From contig WLKU01000100.1 in assembly GCA_009701105.1 (NCBI GenBank), positions 1-5,273 of the forward strand: a stretch of DNA of 5,273 nucleotides, read 5' to 3'. Shown here in pieces: positions 1 through 5,273 of the stretch (positions are counted from its first letter, which is position 1; every line of letters begins with the position of its first letter). This DNA is from Actinomycetota bacterium. GTDB taxonomy: Bacteria > Actinomycetota > Acidimicrobiia > Acidimicrobiales > Ilumatobacteraceae. The notes beneath the pieces are model-generated. The model did no database searches, was not told where the DNA came from, and saw nothing but the letters and a program-made list of their open reading frames with translations. A program made the translations under genes and the position numbers.

Positions 1-270
1 CCGCTGCGAGCCGCATATTCGATGTATGTAGAAGGTGTTGCTCCTCTTGCTGAGCACTACCCAAAGATGGTGATGCCGATGTTGTTGATTAACTCGGTCC
101 AAGATCACGTTGTCGAACCAACTCAAAGCGACTTCTTGGTTCAACACTATGCAGGCAAAATTGAACGCGTAATGCTGGAAAAGAGTTTCCATGTTGCAAC
201 TCAAGATGTTGAAAAAGAAACTGTGATGTCTCGTTCGGTCACATTCGCTAGGCAGGTCTTAGGCGCGTGA
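1..270 (+). CDS. Alpha/beta-hydrolase (carboxylesterase / monoacylglycerol-lipase-like), C-terminal part
   Basis: The reading frame is open from the first base, so this is the last 89 residues of a protein whose start lies outside the window. The fragment looks like the end of a soluble serine hydrolase of the carboxylesterase/monoacylglycerol-lipase group. A hydrophobic strand (MPMLLIN) leads into QDHVV, where Asp35 of the fragment (bases 103-105) fits the catalytic acid. After about 28 residues comes KSFHVATQD, where His64 (bases 190-192) fits the catalytic histidine; the spacing and the 'HVAT-D' context are typical of Est30-like enzymes. The nucleophile serine would be upstream and cannot be seen. 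Its TGA overlaps the GTG start of lgt, so the two are probably co-transcribed and translationally coupled. The substrate is unknown; hydrolysis of a short-chain ester or acylglycerol is inferred from the family. Confidence 0.75.
   Translation, partial: PLRAAYSMYVEGVAPLAEHYPKMVMPMLLINSVQDHVVEPTQSDFLVQHYAGKIERVMLEKSFHVATQDVEKETVMSRSVTFARQVLGA
250..256 (+). promoter_or_regulatory. Possible ribosome binding site of lgt (AGGCAGG)
   Basis: A purine-rich AGGCAGG lies inside the end of the esterase gene, ten bases before the GTG start of lgt. It is only a partial match to the anti-Shine-Dalgarno complement. It supports the GTG at 267 as the start, together with the protein N-terminus expected for the family. 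Coupling to the preceding gene through the GTGA overlap may matter more. Confidence 0.35.
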
Positions 271-1079
271 ATTTTCTTGCGGTCTTACCAAGCCCAAGTA
301 GTGGCTCGTTGCATCTAGGTCCACTCAAACTCAACGCGTATGGTGCGATGATCGCACTTGGTGTGATGGCAGCTGTGTGGCTTGCCGGTCGTCGCATGGA
401 AAAGCGCGGAATCGGTACGCGCGACGACATGGGTTCAATCGCAATGATCGCCGTGCCCGTTGGCATTATTGGTGCGCGTTTGTATCACGTTGTCACCGAC
501 TGGCAACGATTTGAAAACGATCTCGGCAGCATCGTGCAAGTGTGGAAAGGCGGCCTTGGCATTTGGGGCGGCATCGCACTCGGCACGGTTGCGGGCGTGT
601 GGTTTGCAAAGCGCAAAGGCATCTCGATTGGTTTATTGCTGACTTGTGTTGCACCGGCCTTGCCACTTGCACAAGCAATCGGTCGTTGGGGCAACTGGTT
701 TAACCAAGAGCTCTTCGGTCGTCCAACCACATTGCCTTGGGCTCTTGAAGTATCTGCTTCAACTGCCAAGGCTGCTGGCTATGCGGCTGGCACCACTTTT
801 CATCCAACATTTTTGTATGAATCATTGGCTTGCGGTGCATTGTGTTTCGCACTCATTGCTCTCGACAAAAAAGTGCCTATGCGTCCTGGCAGATTGTTTT
901 GTTTTTATACGGCTGGTTACACGCTGTTCCGCTTTTTCATTGAAGGAATTCGCATCGACGAAGCACATCATGTCGGTGGATTACGACTCAATCAGTGGGT
1001 GTCGCTTGTGGTGTTTAGCGTGTCAGTGTCGTTGATTATCGCAATGCGGCAGCAAGATCTTCAGGAATCATCGGATTGA
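267..1079 (+). CDS. lgt: Prolipoprotein diacylglyceryl transferase
   Basis: Lgt moves a diacylglyceryl group from phosphatidylglycerol to the lipobox cysteine of prolipoproteins, the first step of lipoprotein maturation, in the cytoplasmic membrane. The 270-residue protein has about seven hydrophobic segments, near 24-41, 58-75, 97-114, 121-138, 182-199, 209-224 and 242-260. The family signature GRWGNWFNQELFG lies at 139-151, with Arg140, Asn143 and Glu148 matching the catalytic-site residues Arg143, Asn146 and Glu151 of the E. coli enzyme. Other landmarks are NAYG (23-26, equivalent to E. coli Tyr26), HPTFLYES (179-186) and FRFFIEGIR (221-229). The N-terminus VLPSPSSG followed by HLGPL is the usual one for actinobacterial Lgt, which supports the GTG start. 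The E. coli His103 position is Trp100 here (GGLGIWGG). The last 14 sense codons and the stop overlap the convergent galT gene. Confidence 0.97.
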   Translation: MNFLAVLPSPSSGSLHLGPLKLNAYGAMIALGVMAAVWLAGRRMEKRGIGTRDDMGSIAMIAVPVGIIGARLYHVVTDWQRFENDLGSIVQVWKGGLGIWGGIALGTVAGVWFAKRKGISIGLLLTCVAPALPLAQAIGRWGNWFNQELFGRPTTLPWALEVSASTAKAAGYAAGTTFHPTFLYESLACGALCFALIALDKKVPMRPGRLFCFYTAGYTLFRFFIEGIRIDEAHHVGGLRLNQWVSLVVFSVSVSLIIAMRQQDLQESSD

Positions 1080-1905
1080 AATATTCCCCGGTCGACACTT
1101 CGGCTGCTGCGATATAACGCATCACTCCGTTGCCACGCCACGGAGAAACGATTTCAAAATTGAGCCATGCATCGGCATGTTTCGTTTCGTTTGTTGTCGG
1201 TCGCTGATTGAGCCATAACATGTATGGCACGCGCGCACCGAATAGCGAATCAATTCGAGTGAGCGCGTCCACCAACATTGCAGCACATGCATCACGCTGT
1301 TGAGGGCTGAGTTCGCTCAAGCTTCCAACTTGTATTGAAGGGGCAATCTCGAGTGCCACTGGATGCACGGATGCGTACGGAACCGAAGTGCGCCAGCCAT
1401 CGTGCTCGTGCACAAGTCGTTCTTGCGATTGGTCTGGTCTCCAACCATTACTGAGTCGCGCACTCGTGCGTGCCGGAATGTGGTCAAACGCATAAATCTG
1501 TCCATGCGGGTGATCAATCGTTGCACCAACTTCGCGTCCGCGATTTTCAAAGATCAATATGGCATCAACATCTGCGCGCGCACCGAGTTCGGTTGTTCGT
1601 TGCGCCCACAAATCGATCACGCTTCGCACTCCTGTTGTACCGAGACCTGCAAAGGATTGATCATGATCAGGCGAGTACAACACGATCTCACAACGATCGT
1701 TCGGCATTGGAGGCCAACGATTTGCAAAGTGATGTGTTTCGTAAGGTTGAGGCGCCTCAAGTCCACCCACGCAAAACGGGCAATCGGTGGCGGGCAAATT
1801 GGGGCGATTTTGTCGCGATCCAACAACGTGCACAACAGTGCCTGTAGAGGGATCAATGCGTTCATTGCCCGAGCCACCATGCGTGAGGTTGTGTTGAGTA
1901 GTCAT
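1036..1905 (-). CDS. galT: Galactose-1-phosphate uridylyltransferase, short actinobacterial form
   Basis: GalT exchanges UMP between UDP-glucose and galactose-1-phosphate in the Leloir pathway, in the cytoplasm. The nucleophile motif HPHGQ is at 132-136, with His134 matching E. coli His166. The zinc ligands are visible as CPFC (Cys42, Cys45), SPDH (His81) and His132. The substrate-binding tail reads RYIAAAE followed by PEDLAAALR. The protein has 289 residues against about 348 in E. coli; most of the loss is between the second zinc cysteine and SPDH and in the C-terminal half. This matches my memory of actinobacterial GalT, so I do not read it as truncated. The C-terminal metal-site pattern His-X-His-Phe of E. 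coli appears as Trp-Leu-Asn-Phe (247-250). The ATG at 1905 is chosen because the family's early motif (ERIDPSTG, residues 15-22) must be included; no Shine-Dalgarno sequence is evident. It is the only gene here on the minus strand and is divergent from the alpha-galactosidase. Confidence 0.92.
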   Translation of the reverse strand: MTTQHNLTHGGSGNERIDPSTGTVVHVVGSRQNRPNLPATDCPFCVGGLEAPQPYETHHFANRWPPMPNDRCEIVLYSPDHDQSFAGLGTTGVRSVIDLWAQRTTELGARADVDAILIFENRGREVGATIDHPHGQIYAFDHIPARTSARLSNGWRPDQSQERLVHEHDGWRTSVPYASVHPVALEIAPSIQVGSLSELSPQQRDACAAMLVDALTRIDSLFGARVPYMLWLNQRPTTNETKHADAWLNFEIVSPWRGNGVMRYIAAAEVSTGEYFNPMIPEDLAAALR

Positions 1906-4054
1906 GGATCTGCAACAGACGGTACCGTGCGCAGTGGTGTCTACTCAACCAATACGTCCAATCCTGAAGCACATCGGTGATTCTCGCCAGTCGGTGGTGT
2001 GCGACGTCTCGGGTGGAGCGCCAACAGTTATTTATTGGGGTGCAGCATTGAACGCGGTTTCGCTAGCCAATCTTGATGCGATTGCGACAGCAACTGCTCG
2101 GCCAAACATGCCCGGCGTGACCGATGCAATCAATGCAATTTCATTGGTGCCGTGTCATGGCGATGGCGCCACGATGCGACCAGGTATCGGTGGTCATCGT
2201 CCGGGCGGTCGTCATTGGGCGCCAAGGTTTTCTTTTGTGAGTTGCGAAGTTATCAATCAACAATTGATTTCGATAGCGCGAGATGATGTTGCGCAACTCG
2301 AACTTGAAACCAAACTTGAATGCAGCGCATGGGGCACACTTCACGCCAGCGCAATACTGCGCAATATTGGCGAGTCGCGATATTTGCTGACAAATTTGAC
2401 TATCACGTTGCCTGTCGCCGAGAGTGCAACTCAGTTGCTCACATTTAGTGGTCGGTGGGCGCGTGAAGCACAGTTGCATCGACGCGATTTTGTTGATGGT
2501 GCGTGGACTGCAGAAAATCGCACAGGACGCACATCGCACGAGCACTTACCGTTGATCTTTGCAACGGAACACTCTGCAGACAATTGGTCTGGTCAAGTGT
2601 GGGGAGCACATCTTGCGTGGAGCGGCAACTCGGTGTTGCTCGCCGAAGTGTTGCCAGACGGCAGAAAATATGTGCAGTTGGGCGAACTGTTACACGCGGG
2701 CGAGTTGTGCCTCGAGCCAGGTGAATCGTATGCAACTCCTGAAGTGATTGGCGTGTGGTCGGGCGATGGCCTCAATAGTGCAACTCATGCGTTGCATCGC
2801 AATGTGCGTTCCCGCTCGCATCATCCAACGGTCTTGAGCCCTCGAAAAGTGATGCTCAACACATGGGAGGCCGTGTACTTCGATCATGATCTCACGCGTT
2901 TGTGTGCACTTGCCGATGCTGCAGCCAATGTTGGAGTTGAACGTTTTGTATTAGACGACGGGTGGTTTGGCTCTCGCCGCAATGACAAGTCTGGTCTTGG
3001 TGATTGGTTTGTGTCGCCAGATGTCTATCCGGATGGACTTGCCCCATTGATTTCGCATGTACGCAAACTCGGAATGGATTTTGGAATTTGGGTAGAACCC
3101 GAAATGGTCAATCCCGACTCCGATCTCTTTCGTGCGCATCCCGAGTGGGTGTTGGTGTCTCCTAGTTACGAGCCTGTATTGGCACGCAACCAACTGGTGC
3201 TCAACCTTGCACACCCAGATGCGTACGTACATATATATAGGCAGTTAGATGCACTGCTTTCGGAAAACGATATTGCATATGTGAAGTGGGACATGAACCG
3301 CGCGCATGTGCATGCAACCGGAAGTGATGGGGCAGCCGGTACGCACAATCAAACTCGGGCCGTGTATCAACTGATTGATCAATTGCGTGCAGCACACCCA
3401 CATGTGGAAATTGAAAGTTGTGCGTCGGGTGGCGGACGCATTGATCACGAGATTTTGCGCCGAACCGAACGTGTGTGGGCAAGCGACTGTAACGACGCTC
3501 TCGAGCGACAAATCATTCAACGTGGCACGTCAATGCTTGTGCCGCTCGAAGTAATGGGTGCGCACATTGGCCCACCCACCGCGCACACCACTGGTCGTCG
3601 GCAATCGCTTGCGTTTAGAGGCGCAACGGCCATGTTTGGTCACATGGGTGTTGAGTGGAATTTGCTCACCTTGCGCGACGACCAACAAATACAGCTTCGT
3701 CACATCATCGACCTGTACAAACAGCATCGAGAGTTGTTGCATAGCGGCGACTTTGTGCGTTACGACGTAACTTCCGACAACAGTGCGGTTGCACACGGCG
3801 TGATTTCGACTGACAAGCGCAACGCTTTGATGAGTTATGTGCAACTCTCCACTGCTCAAGGCCTTGTACCGTCGCTATGGAAAATCCATGGACTATTGAG
3901 TGACGTTGAATACACGGTTACATATGTGCCTCTCGGCGATTCAAAAGAACACGCATCACTTTCGATGACTGGCGATCAACTTGGACGCGTTGGCATCCAA
4001 CCACCAATGCTGTTCCCCGAATCCGCAGTTCTTATCTACTTGAAGAGCCAATAG
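1904..4054 (+). CDS. Alpha-galactosidase, glycoside hydrolase family 36
   Basis: This enzyme hydrolyses terminal alpha-1,6-linked galactose from sugars such as melibiose and raffinose. No signal peptide is visible, so it should act in the cytoplasm. At 716 residues it has the usual full GH36 length and three domains: an N-terminal beta-sandwich (about 1-305), a (beta/alpha)8 catalytic barrel (about 310-630) and a C-terminal beta domain. Catalytic landmarks are all present: LNTWEA (318-323), LDDGWFG (350-356), WVEPEMVNPDSDL (396-408), KWDMNR (461-466) with nucleophile Asp463, ESCASGGGR (504-512), and WASDCNDALERQ (525-536) with acid/base Asp528, then MGAHIGPP (551-558). ATG 1904 is the most upstream start possible, since an in-frame TGA lies at 1895-1897. 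GTG 1937 (codon 12) is a serious alternative giving 705 residues. It pairs functionally with divergent galT and ends 11 bases before gatC. Family assignment is firm; substrate preference is inferred. Confidence 0.96.
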   Translation: MDLQQTVPCAVVSTQPIRPILKHIGDSRQSVVCDVSGGAPTVIYWGAALNAVSLANLDAIATATARPNMPGVTDAINAISLVPCHGDGATMRPGIGGHRPGGRHWAPRFSFVSCEVINQQLISIARDDVAQLELETKLECSAWGTLHASAILRNIGESRYLLTNLTITLPVAESATQLLTFSGRWAREAQLHRRDFVDGAWTAENRTGRTSHEHLPLIFATEHSADNWSGQVWGAHLAWSGNSVLLAEVLPDGRKYVQLGELLHAGELCLEPGESYATPEVIGVWSGDGLNSATHALHRNVRSRSHHPTVLSPRKVMLNTWEAVYFDHDLTRLCALADAAANVGVERFVLDDGWFGSRRNDKSGLGDWFVSPDVYPDGLAPLISHVRKLGMDFGIWVEPEMVNPDSDLFRAHPEWVLVSPSYEPVLARNQLVLNLAHPDAYVHIYRQLDALLSENDIAYVKWDMNRAHVHATGSDGAAGTHNQTRAVYQLIDQLRAAHPHVEIESCASGGGRIDHEILRRTERVWASDCNDALERQIIQRGTSMLVPLEVMGAHIGPPTAHTTGRRQSLAFRGATAMFGHMGVEWNLLTLRDDQQIQLRHIIDLYKQHRELLHSGDFVRYDVTSDNSAVAHGVISTDKRNALMSYVQLSTAQGLVPSLWKIHGLLSDVEYTVTYVPLGDSKEHASLSMTGDQLGRVGIQPPMLFPESAVLIYLKSQ
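1919..1928. promoter_or_regulatory. Palindrome ACGGTACCGT with a TAnnnT (-10-like) motif on both strands
   Basis: This is a perfect 10-base palindrome between the two possible divergent start codons (galT ATG at 1905 and the internal GTG at 1937). It contains TACCGT on the plus strand (1923-1928) and the same word on the minus strand (1924 down to 1919). Each keeps the first, second and sixth bases of a -10 element (TAnnnT). On the plus strand, transcription would begin near 1935, almost at the GTG codons at 1934 and 1937. On the minus strand it would begin near 1912, seven bases before the galT ATG. It could equally be a repressor site, or chance. It also lies inside the annotated 5' end of the alpha-galactosidase gene. 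Confidence 0.3.
1919..1948 (-). promoter_or_regulatory. Candidate galT promoter
   Basis: On the minus strand TTGAGT (1948-1943) is followed after 18 bases by TACCGT (1924-1919). TTGAGT matches four of six positions of the TTGACA -35 consensus. TACCGT matches three of six of TATAAT, including the important first, second and last bases. The predicted transcript would start about seven bases upstream of the galT ATG, giving an almost leaderless mRNA, which agrees with the lack of a Shine-Dalgarno sequence. The match is weak and unsupported by any other promoter in the window. Confidence 0.3.
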
Positions 4055-4057
4055 GCT

Positions 4058-4062
4058 GAAGG
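4058..4062 (+). promoter_or_regulatory. Possible ribosome binding site of gatC (GAAGG)
   Basis: GAAGG lies in the 11-base gap after the alpha-galactosidase stop codon, only three bases before the GTG start of gatC. That is closer than usual, so it may act weakly. It is the only purine-rich stretch available for this start. No terminator or promoter fits in the gap. Confidence 0.3.
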
Positions 4063-4065
4063 CCT

Positions 4066-4392
4066 GTGAGCCCTTCTTCCGACGCAAAAACAACACCAAA
4101 AATCACTGCCCAAGTGGTGGCCAAGGTGGCGCACTTGGCCAGGCTCGACCTGACTGAAGCAGAACTGGCCCTGATGACCACGCAGTTGACAGGGATGCTC
4201 GACCATTTCGGCGACATCGACAAACTCGATTTGTCGGCTGTGGCGCCAATGGCACAACCATTCCCGATCAAAAATGTGTATCGCGAAGATGTTGTTGTAC
4301 CTGGCCTAGATCGCCAAGAGGTTCTCGATAACGCACCTGCTCCACAAGACGGTCGTTTTCGCGTTCCGCCATCGAACGGTTCTGAGTCATGA
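4066..4392 (+). CDS. gatC: Asp-tRNA(Asn)/Glu-tRNA(Gln) amidotransferase subunit C
   Basis: GatC is the small subunit of the cytoplasmic GatCAB complex, which converts Glu-tRNA(Gln) and/or Asp-tRNA(Asn) to the correctly amidated tRNAs; it stabilises GatA against GatB. The 108 residues show the expected N-terminal pattern, [20 protein letters not shown] (13-32), then an amphipathic helix (33-55). The conserved linker and tail follow: NVYREDVV (70-77), the [11 protein letters not shown] segment (88-98) and FRVP (98-101). Length is normal for the family, with about ten extra residues before the conserved core. GTG 4066 is chosen because no later start codon precedes the conserved ITxxxVxxVAxLARL region. 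The gene follows the alpha-galactosidase by 11 bases, so read-through from that gene is likely, and its TGA overlaps the gatA ATG. Confidence 0.96.
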   Translation: MSPSSDAKTTPKITAQVVAKVAHLARLDLTEAELALMTTQLTGMLDHFGDIDKLDLSAVAPMAQPFPIKNVYREDVVVPGLDRQEVLDNAPAPQDGRFRVPPSNGSES

Positions 4393-5273
4393 CGAGTGAG
4401 TTTGTTTCTGTAGTCGACATCGTCGGCTCAATCCGTGAGGGCAAAACAACTGCATCTGATGTGCTCGAGCAACATCTCGCTCGCATTGACAAGCGCGAGA
4501 CCGAAATTCATGCGTTCAATCACGTGATGGCAGAGTCTGCTCGGGCCAATGCCGCGAGTATTGATGCCGACTTGAAGTCCGGCAAAGAGCGTGGTCCTCT
4601 CGCTGGAGTACCAATCGCACTCAAAGACAACATGTGCACGCGCGGCGTACCCACAACGTGCTCCTCCAAAATTTTGGAAGGTTGGAAGCCACCGTACGAC
4701 GCAACAGTTGTGACTCGTCTACAACAAGCCGGTGCAGTCATCGTTGGTAAAACCAACTTGGATGAGTTTGCAATGGGCTCATCCACAGAAAACTCAGCGT
4801 TTGGTCCAACACGAAATCCGCTTGATACTTCACGTGTTCCTGGTGGTTCAAGCGGCGGCAGTGCGGCAGCAGTTGCTGCAGGTTTTGCAGCAGCAAGTTT
4901 GGGTAGCGACACAGGCGGCAGTATTCGTCAACCAGCTGCGCTTTGCGGAGTAGTTGGTGTCAAGCCAACATACGGAATGGTGAGCCGACAAGGCCTCGTT
5001 GCGTTTGCAAGCAGCCTCGATCAAATTGGTCCGTTCACACACACAGTTGCTGACGCAGCGTTGTTGATGGAAGTAATCGGTGGGCACGATCCGCTCGACT
5101 CGACTTCACTCGATCAACCAGTTCCTTCGCTCACTGCAGTGCTTGGTCAGGGCGTGAAGGGAATGCGCATTGGCAGACTTGCCGACATGCCAGATGGCTG
5201 CGAGCCAGAAGTGCTCGCTCGACTCGATGCTGCTTTTGCTGCTCTCAAGGCCGCAGGCGCAACCATCGTCGAC
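4389..5273 (+). CDS. gatA: Asp-tRNA(Asn)/Glu-tRNA(Gln) amidotransferase subunit A, N-terminal part
   Basis: GatA is the glutaminase/amidase subunit of GatCAB; it releases ammonia from glutamine for transamidation of misacylated tRNA. The frame stays open to the end of the window, giving the first 295 residues of an expected roughly 480-490. The amidase-signature triad is intact: Lys79 in PIALKD (75-80), cis-Ser154 in [10 protein letters not shown] (151-160), and nucleophile Ser178 in SDTGGSIR (173-180). These numbers coincide with those of the well-studied Staphylococcus aureus GatA, which supports the ATG at 4389. The segment [13 protein letters not shown] (120-132) is also typical. The start overlaps the gatC stop as ATGA, indicating translational coupling; no clear Shine-Dalgarno sequence precedes it. 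gatB might follow outside the window, but this cannot be seen. Confidence 0.97.
   Translation, partial: MTSEFVSVVDIVGSIREGKTTASDVLEQHLARIDKRETEIHAFNHVMAESARANAASIDADLKSGKERGPLAGVPIALKDNMCTRGVPTTCSSKILEGWKPPYDATVVTRLQQAGAVIVGKTNLDEFAMGSSTENSAFGPTRNPLDTSRVPGGSSGGSAAAVAAGFAAASLGSDTGGSIRQPAALCGVVGVKPTYGMVSRQGLVAFASSLDQIGPFTHTVADAALLMEVIGGHDPLDSTSLDQPVPSLTAVLGQGVKGMRIGRLADMPDGCEPEVLARLDAAFAALKAAGATIVD

Larger units (their letters stand above)
1893..1949. repeat. Inverted repeat spanning the galT / alpha-galactosidase start region
   Basis: GTTGAGTAGTCA (1893-1904) and TGTCTACTCAAC (1938-1949) are inverted copies matching at 11 of 12 positions, separated by 33 bases. One arm covers the first codons of galT (ATG ACT ACT CAA C, minus strand). 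The other covers a plus-strand GTG TCT ACT CAA C at 1937, inside the annotated alpha-galactosidase frame. The repeat is read directly from the sequence. A role as paired operator half-sites for a regulator of both genes is inference. Confidence 0.55.

Noticed and set aside
1658..1669. Perfect 12-base palindrome TGATCATGATCA
   Set aside because: It encodes the conserved SPDHD segment of GalT on the minus strand. Asp-His-Asp written as GAT CAT GAT is palindromic by itself, and the same happens at 2882-2891 (DHD) in the alpha-galactosidase.
1036..1905. galT as a truncated pseudogene because it is about 60 residues shorter than the E. coli enzyme
   Set aside because: N- and C-terminal motifs, the zinc site and the nucleophile are all present in one uninterrupted frame, and the short form fits actinobacterial GalT.
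1363..1980. Long open frame (205 codons) on the plus strand across galT
   Set aside because: It lies antisense to a gene with clear GalT motifs, its translation is rich in Arg, Ser, Cys and His with no recognisable domain, and it runs over the divergent start region. It is a shadow of galT codon use.
4052..4075. Possible terminator between the alpha-galactosidase and gatC
   Set aside because: Only a four-pair GGCT/AGCC stem and the six-base AGGCCT palindrome are present, with no following T-run.
4110..4138. Inverted repeat CCAAGTG / CACTTGG with a 15-base loop near the start of gatC
   Set aside because: The seven-pair stem falls in the conserved [13 protein letters not shown] coding region, has no T-run and does not mask the start codon. 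Chance is a sufficient explanation, though an attenuator cannot be excluded by eye.
4855..4920. GCA/GCAGCA-rich repeat-like stretch in gatA
   Set aside because: It encodes the alanine-rich amidase signature region after GGSSGGS, which is normally Ala-rich; no true tandem repeat is present.
1..5273. CRISPR array, tRNA/rRNA, insertion sequence or an undescribed multi-gene system
   Set aside because: No regularly spaced repeats, RNA gene folds, transposase motifs or terminal repeats are visible, and every base but a few is accounted for by six recognisable genes.

Overview
The window reads as a stretch of actinobacterial chromosome. Four things point that way. The G+C content is near half by eye. 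The Lgt carries the Gly-Leu-Gly-Ile-Trp-Gly-Gly loop I associate with Actinobacteria. The galactose-1-phosphate uridylyltransferase is the short actinobacterial form. GTG starts and stop/start overlaps are frequent, and Shine-Dalgarno signals are weak. A moderate-G+C lineage such as an aquatic Acidimicrobiia relative would fit, but that placement is inference. Coding density is essentially complete: there is no gap longer than 11 bases between the called genes.

Layout: (1) 1-270 (+), the C-terminal end of an alpha/beta-hydrolase esterase, overlapping by four bases (GTGA) with (2) lgt 267-1079 (+), the lipoprotein diacylglyceryl transferase. (3) galT 1036-1905 (-) converges on lgt, and the two 3' ends overlap by 44 bases. 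(4) A GH36 alpha-galactosidase, 1904-4054 (+), diverges from galT; the annotated start codons share two bases within CATG. (5) gatC 4066-4392 (+) follows 11 bases later and overlaps by ATGA with (6) gatA 4389-5273 (+), which runs off the window.

The alpha-galactosidase releases galactose from melibiose- or raffinose-type sugars. GalT is the uridylyl-transfer step of the Leloir pathway that consumes this galactose. Galactokinase, the epimerase and a transporter are not in the window. This catabolic pair sits between housekeeping genes: lgt for lipoprotein maturation, and gatCA for making Gln-tRNA(Gln) and/or Asn-tRNA(Asn) by transamidation.

I see no new defence, mobile or RNA system. The most unusual structure is the galT/alpha-galactosidase divergence point (about 1893-1949). 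A near-perfect 12-base inverted repeat spans both possible translation starts and encloses a 10-base palindrome that holds a TAnnnT motif on each strand. This may be a very compact two-way promoter/operator.
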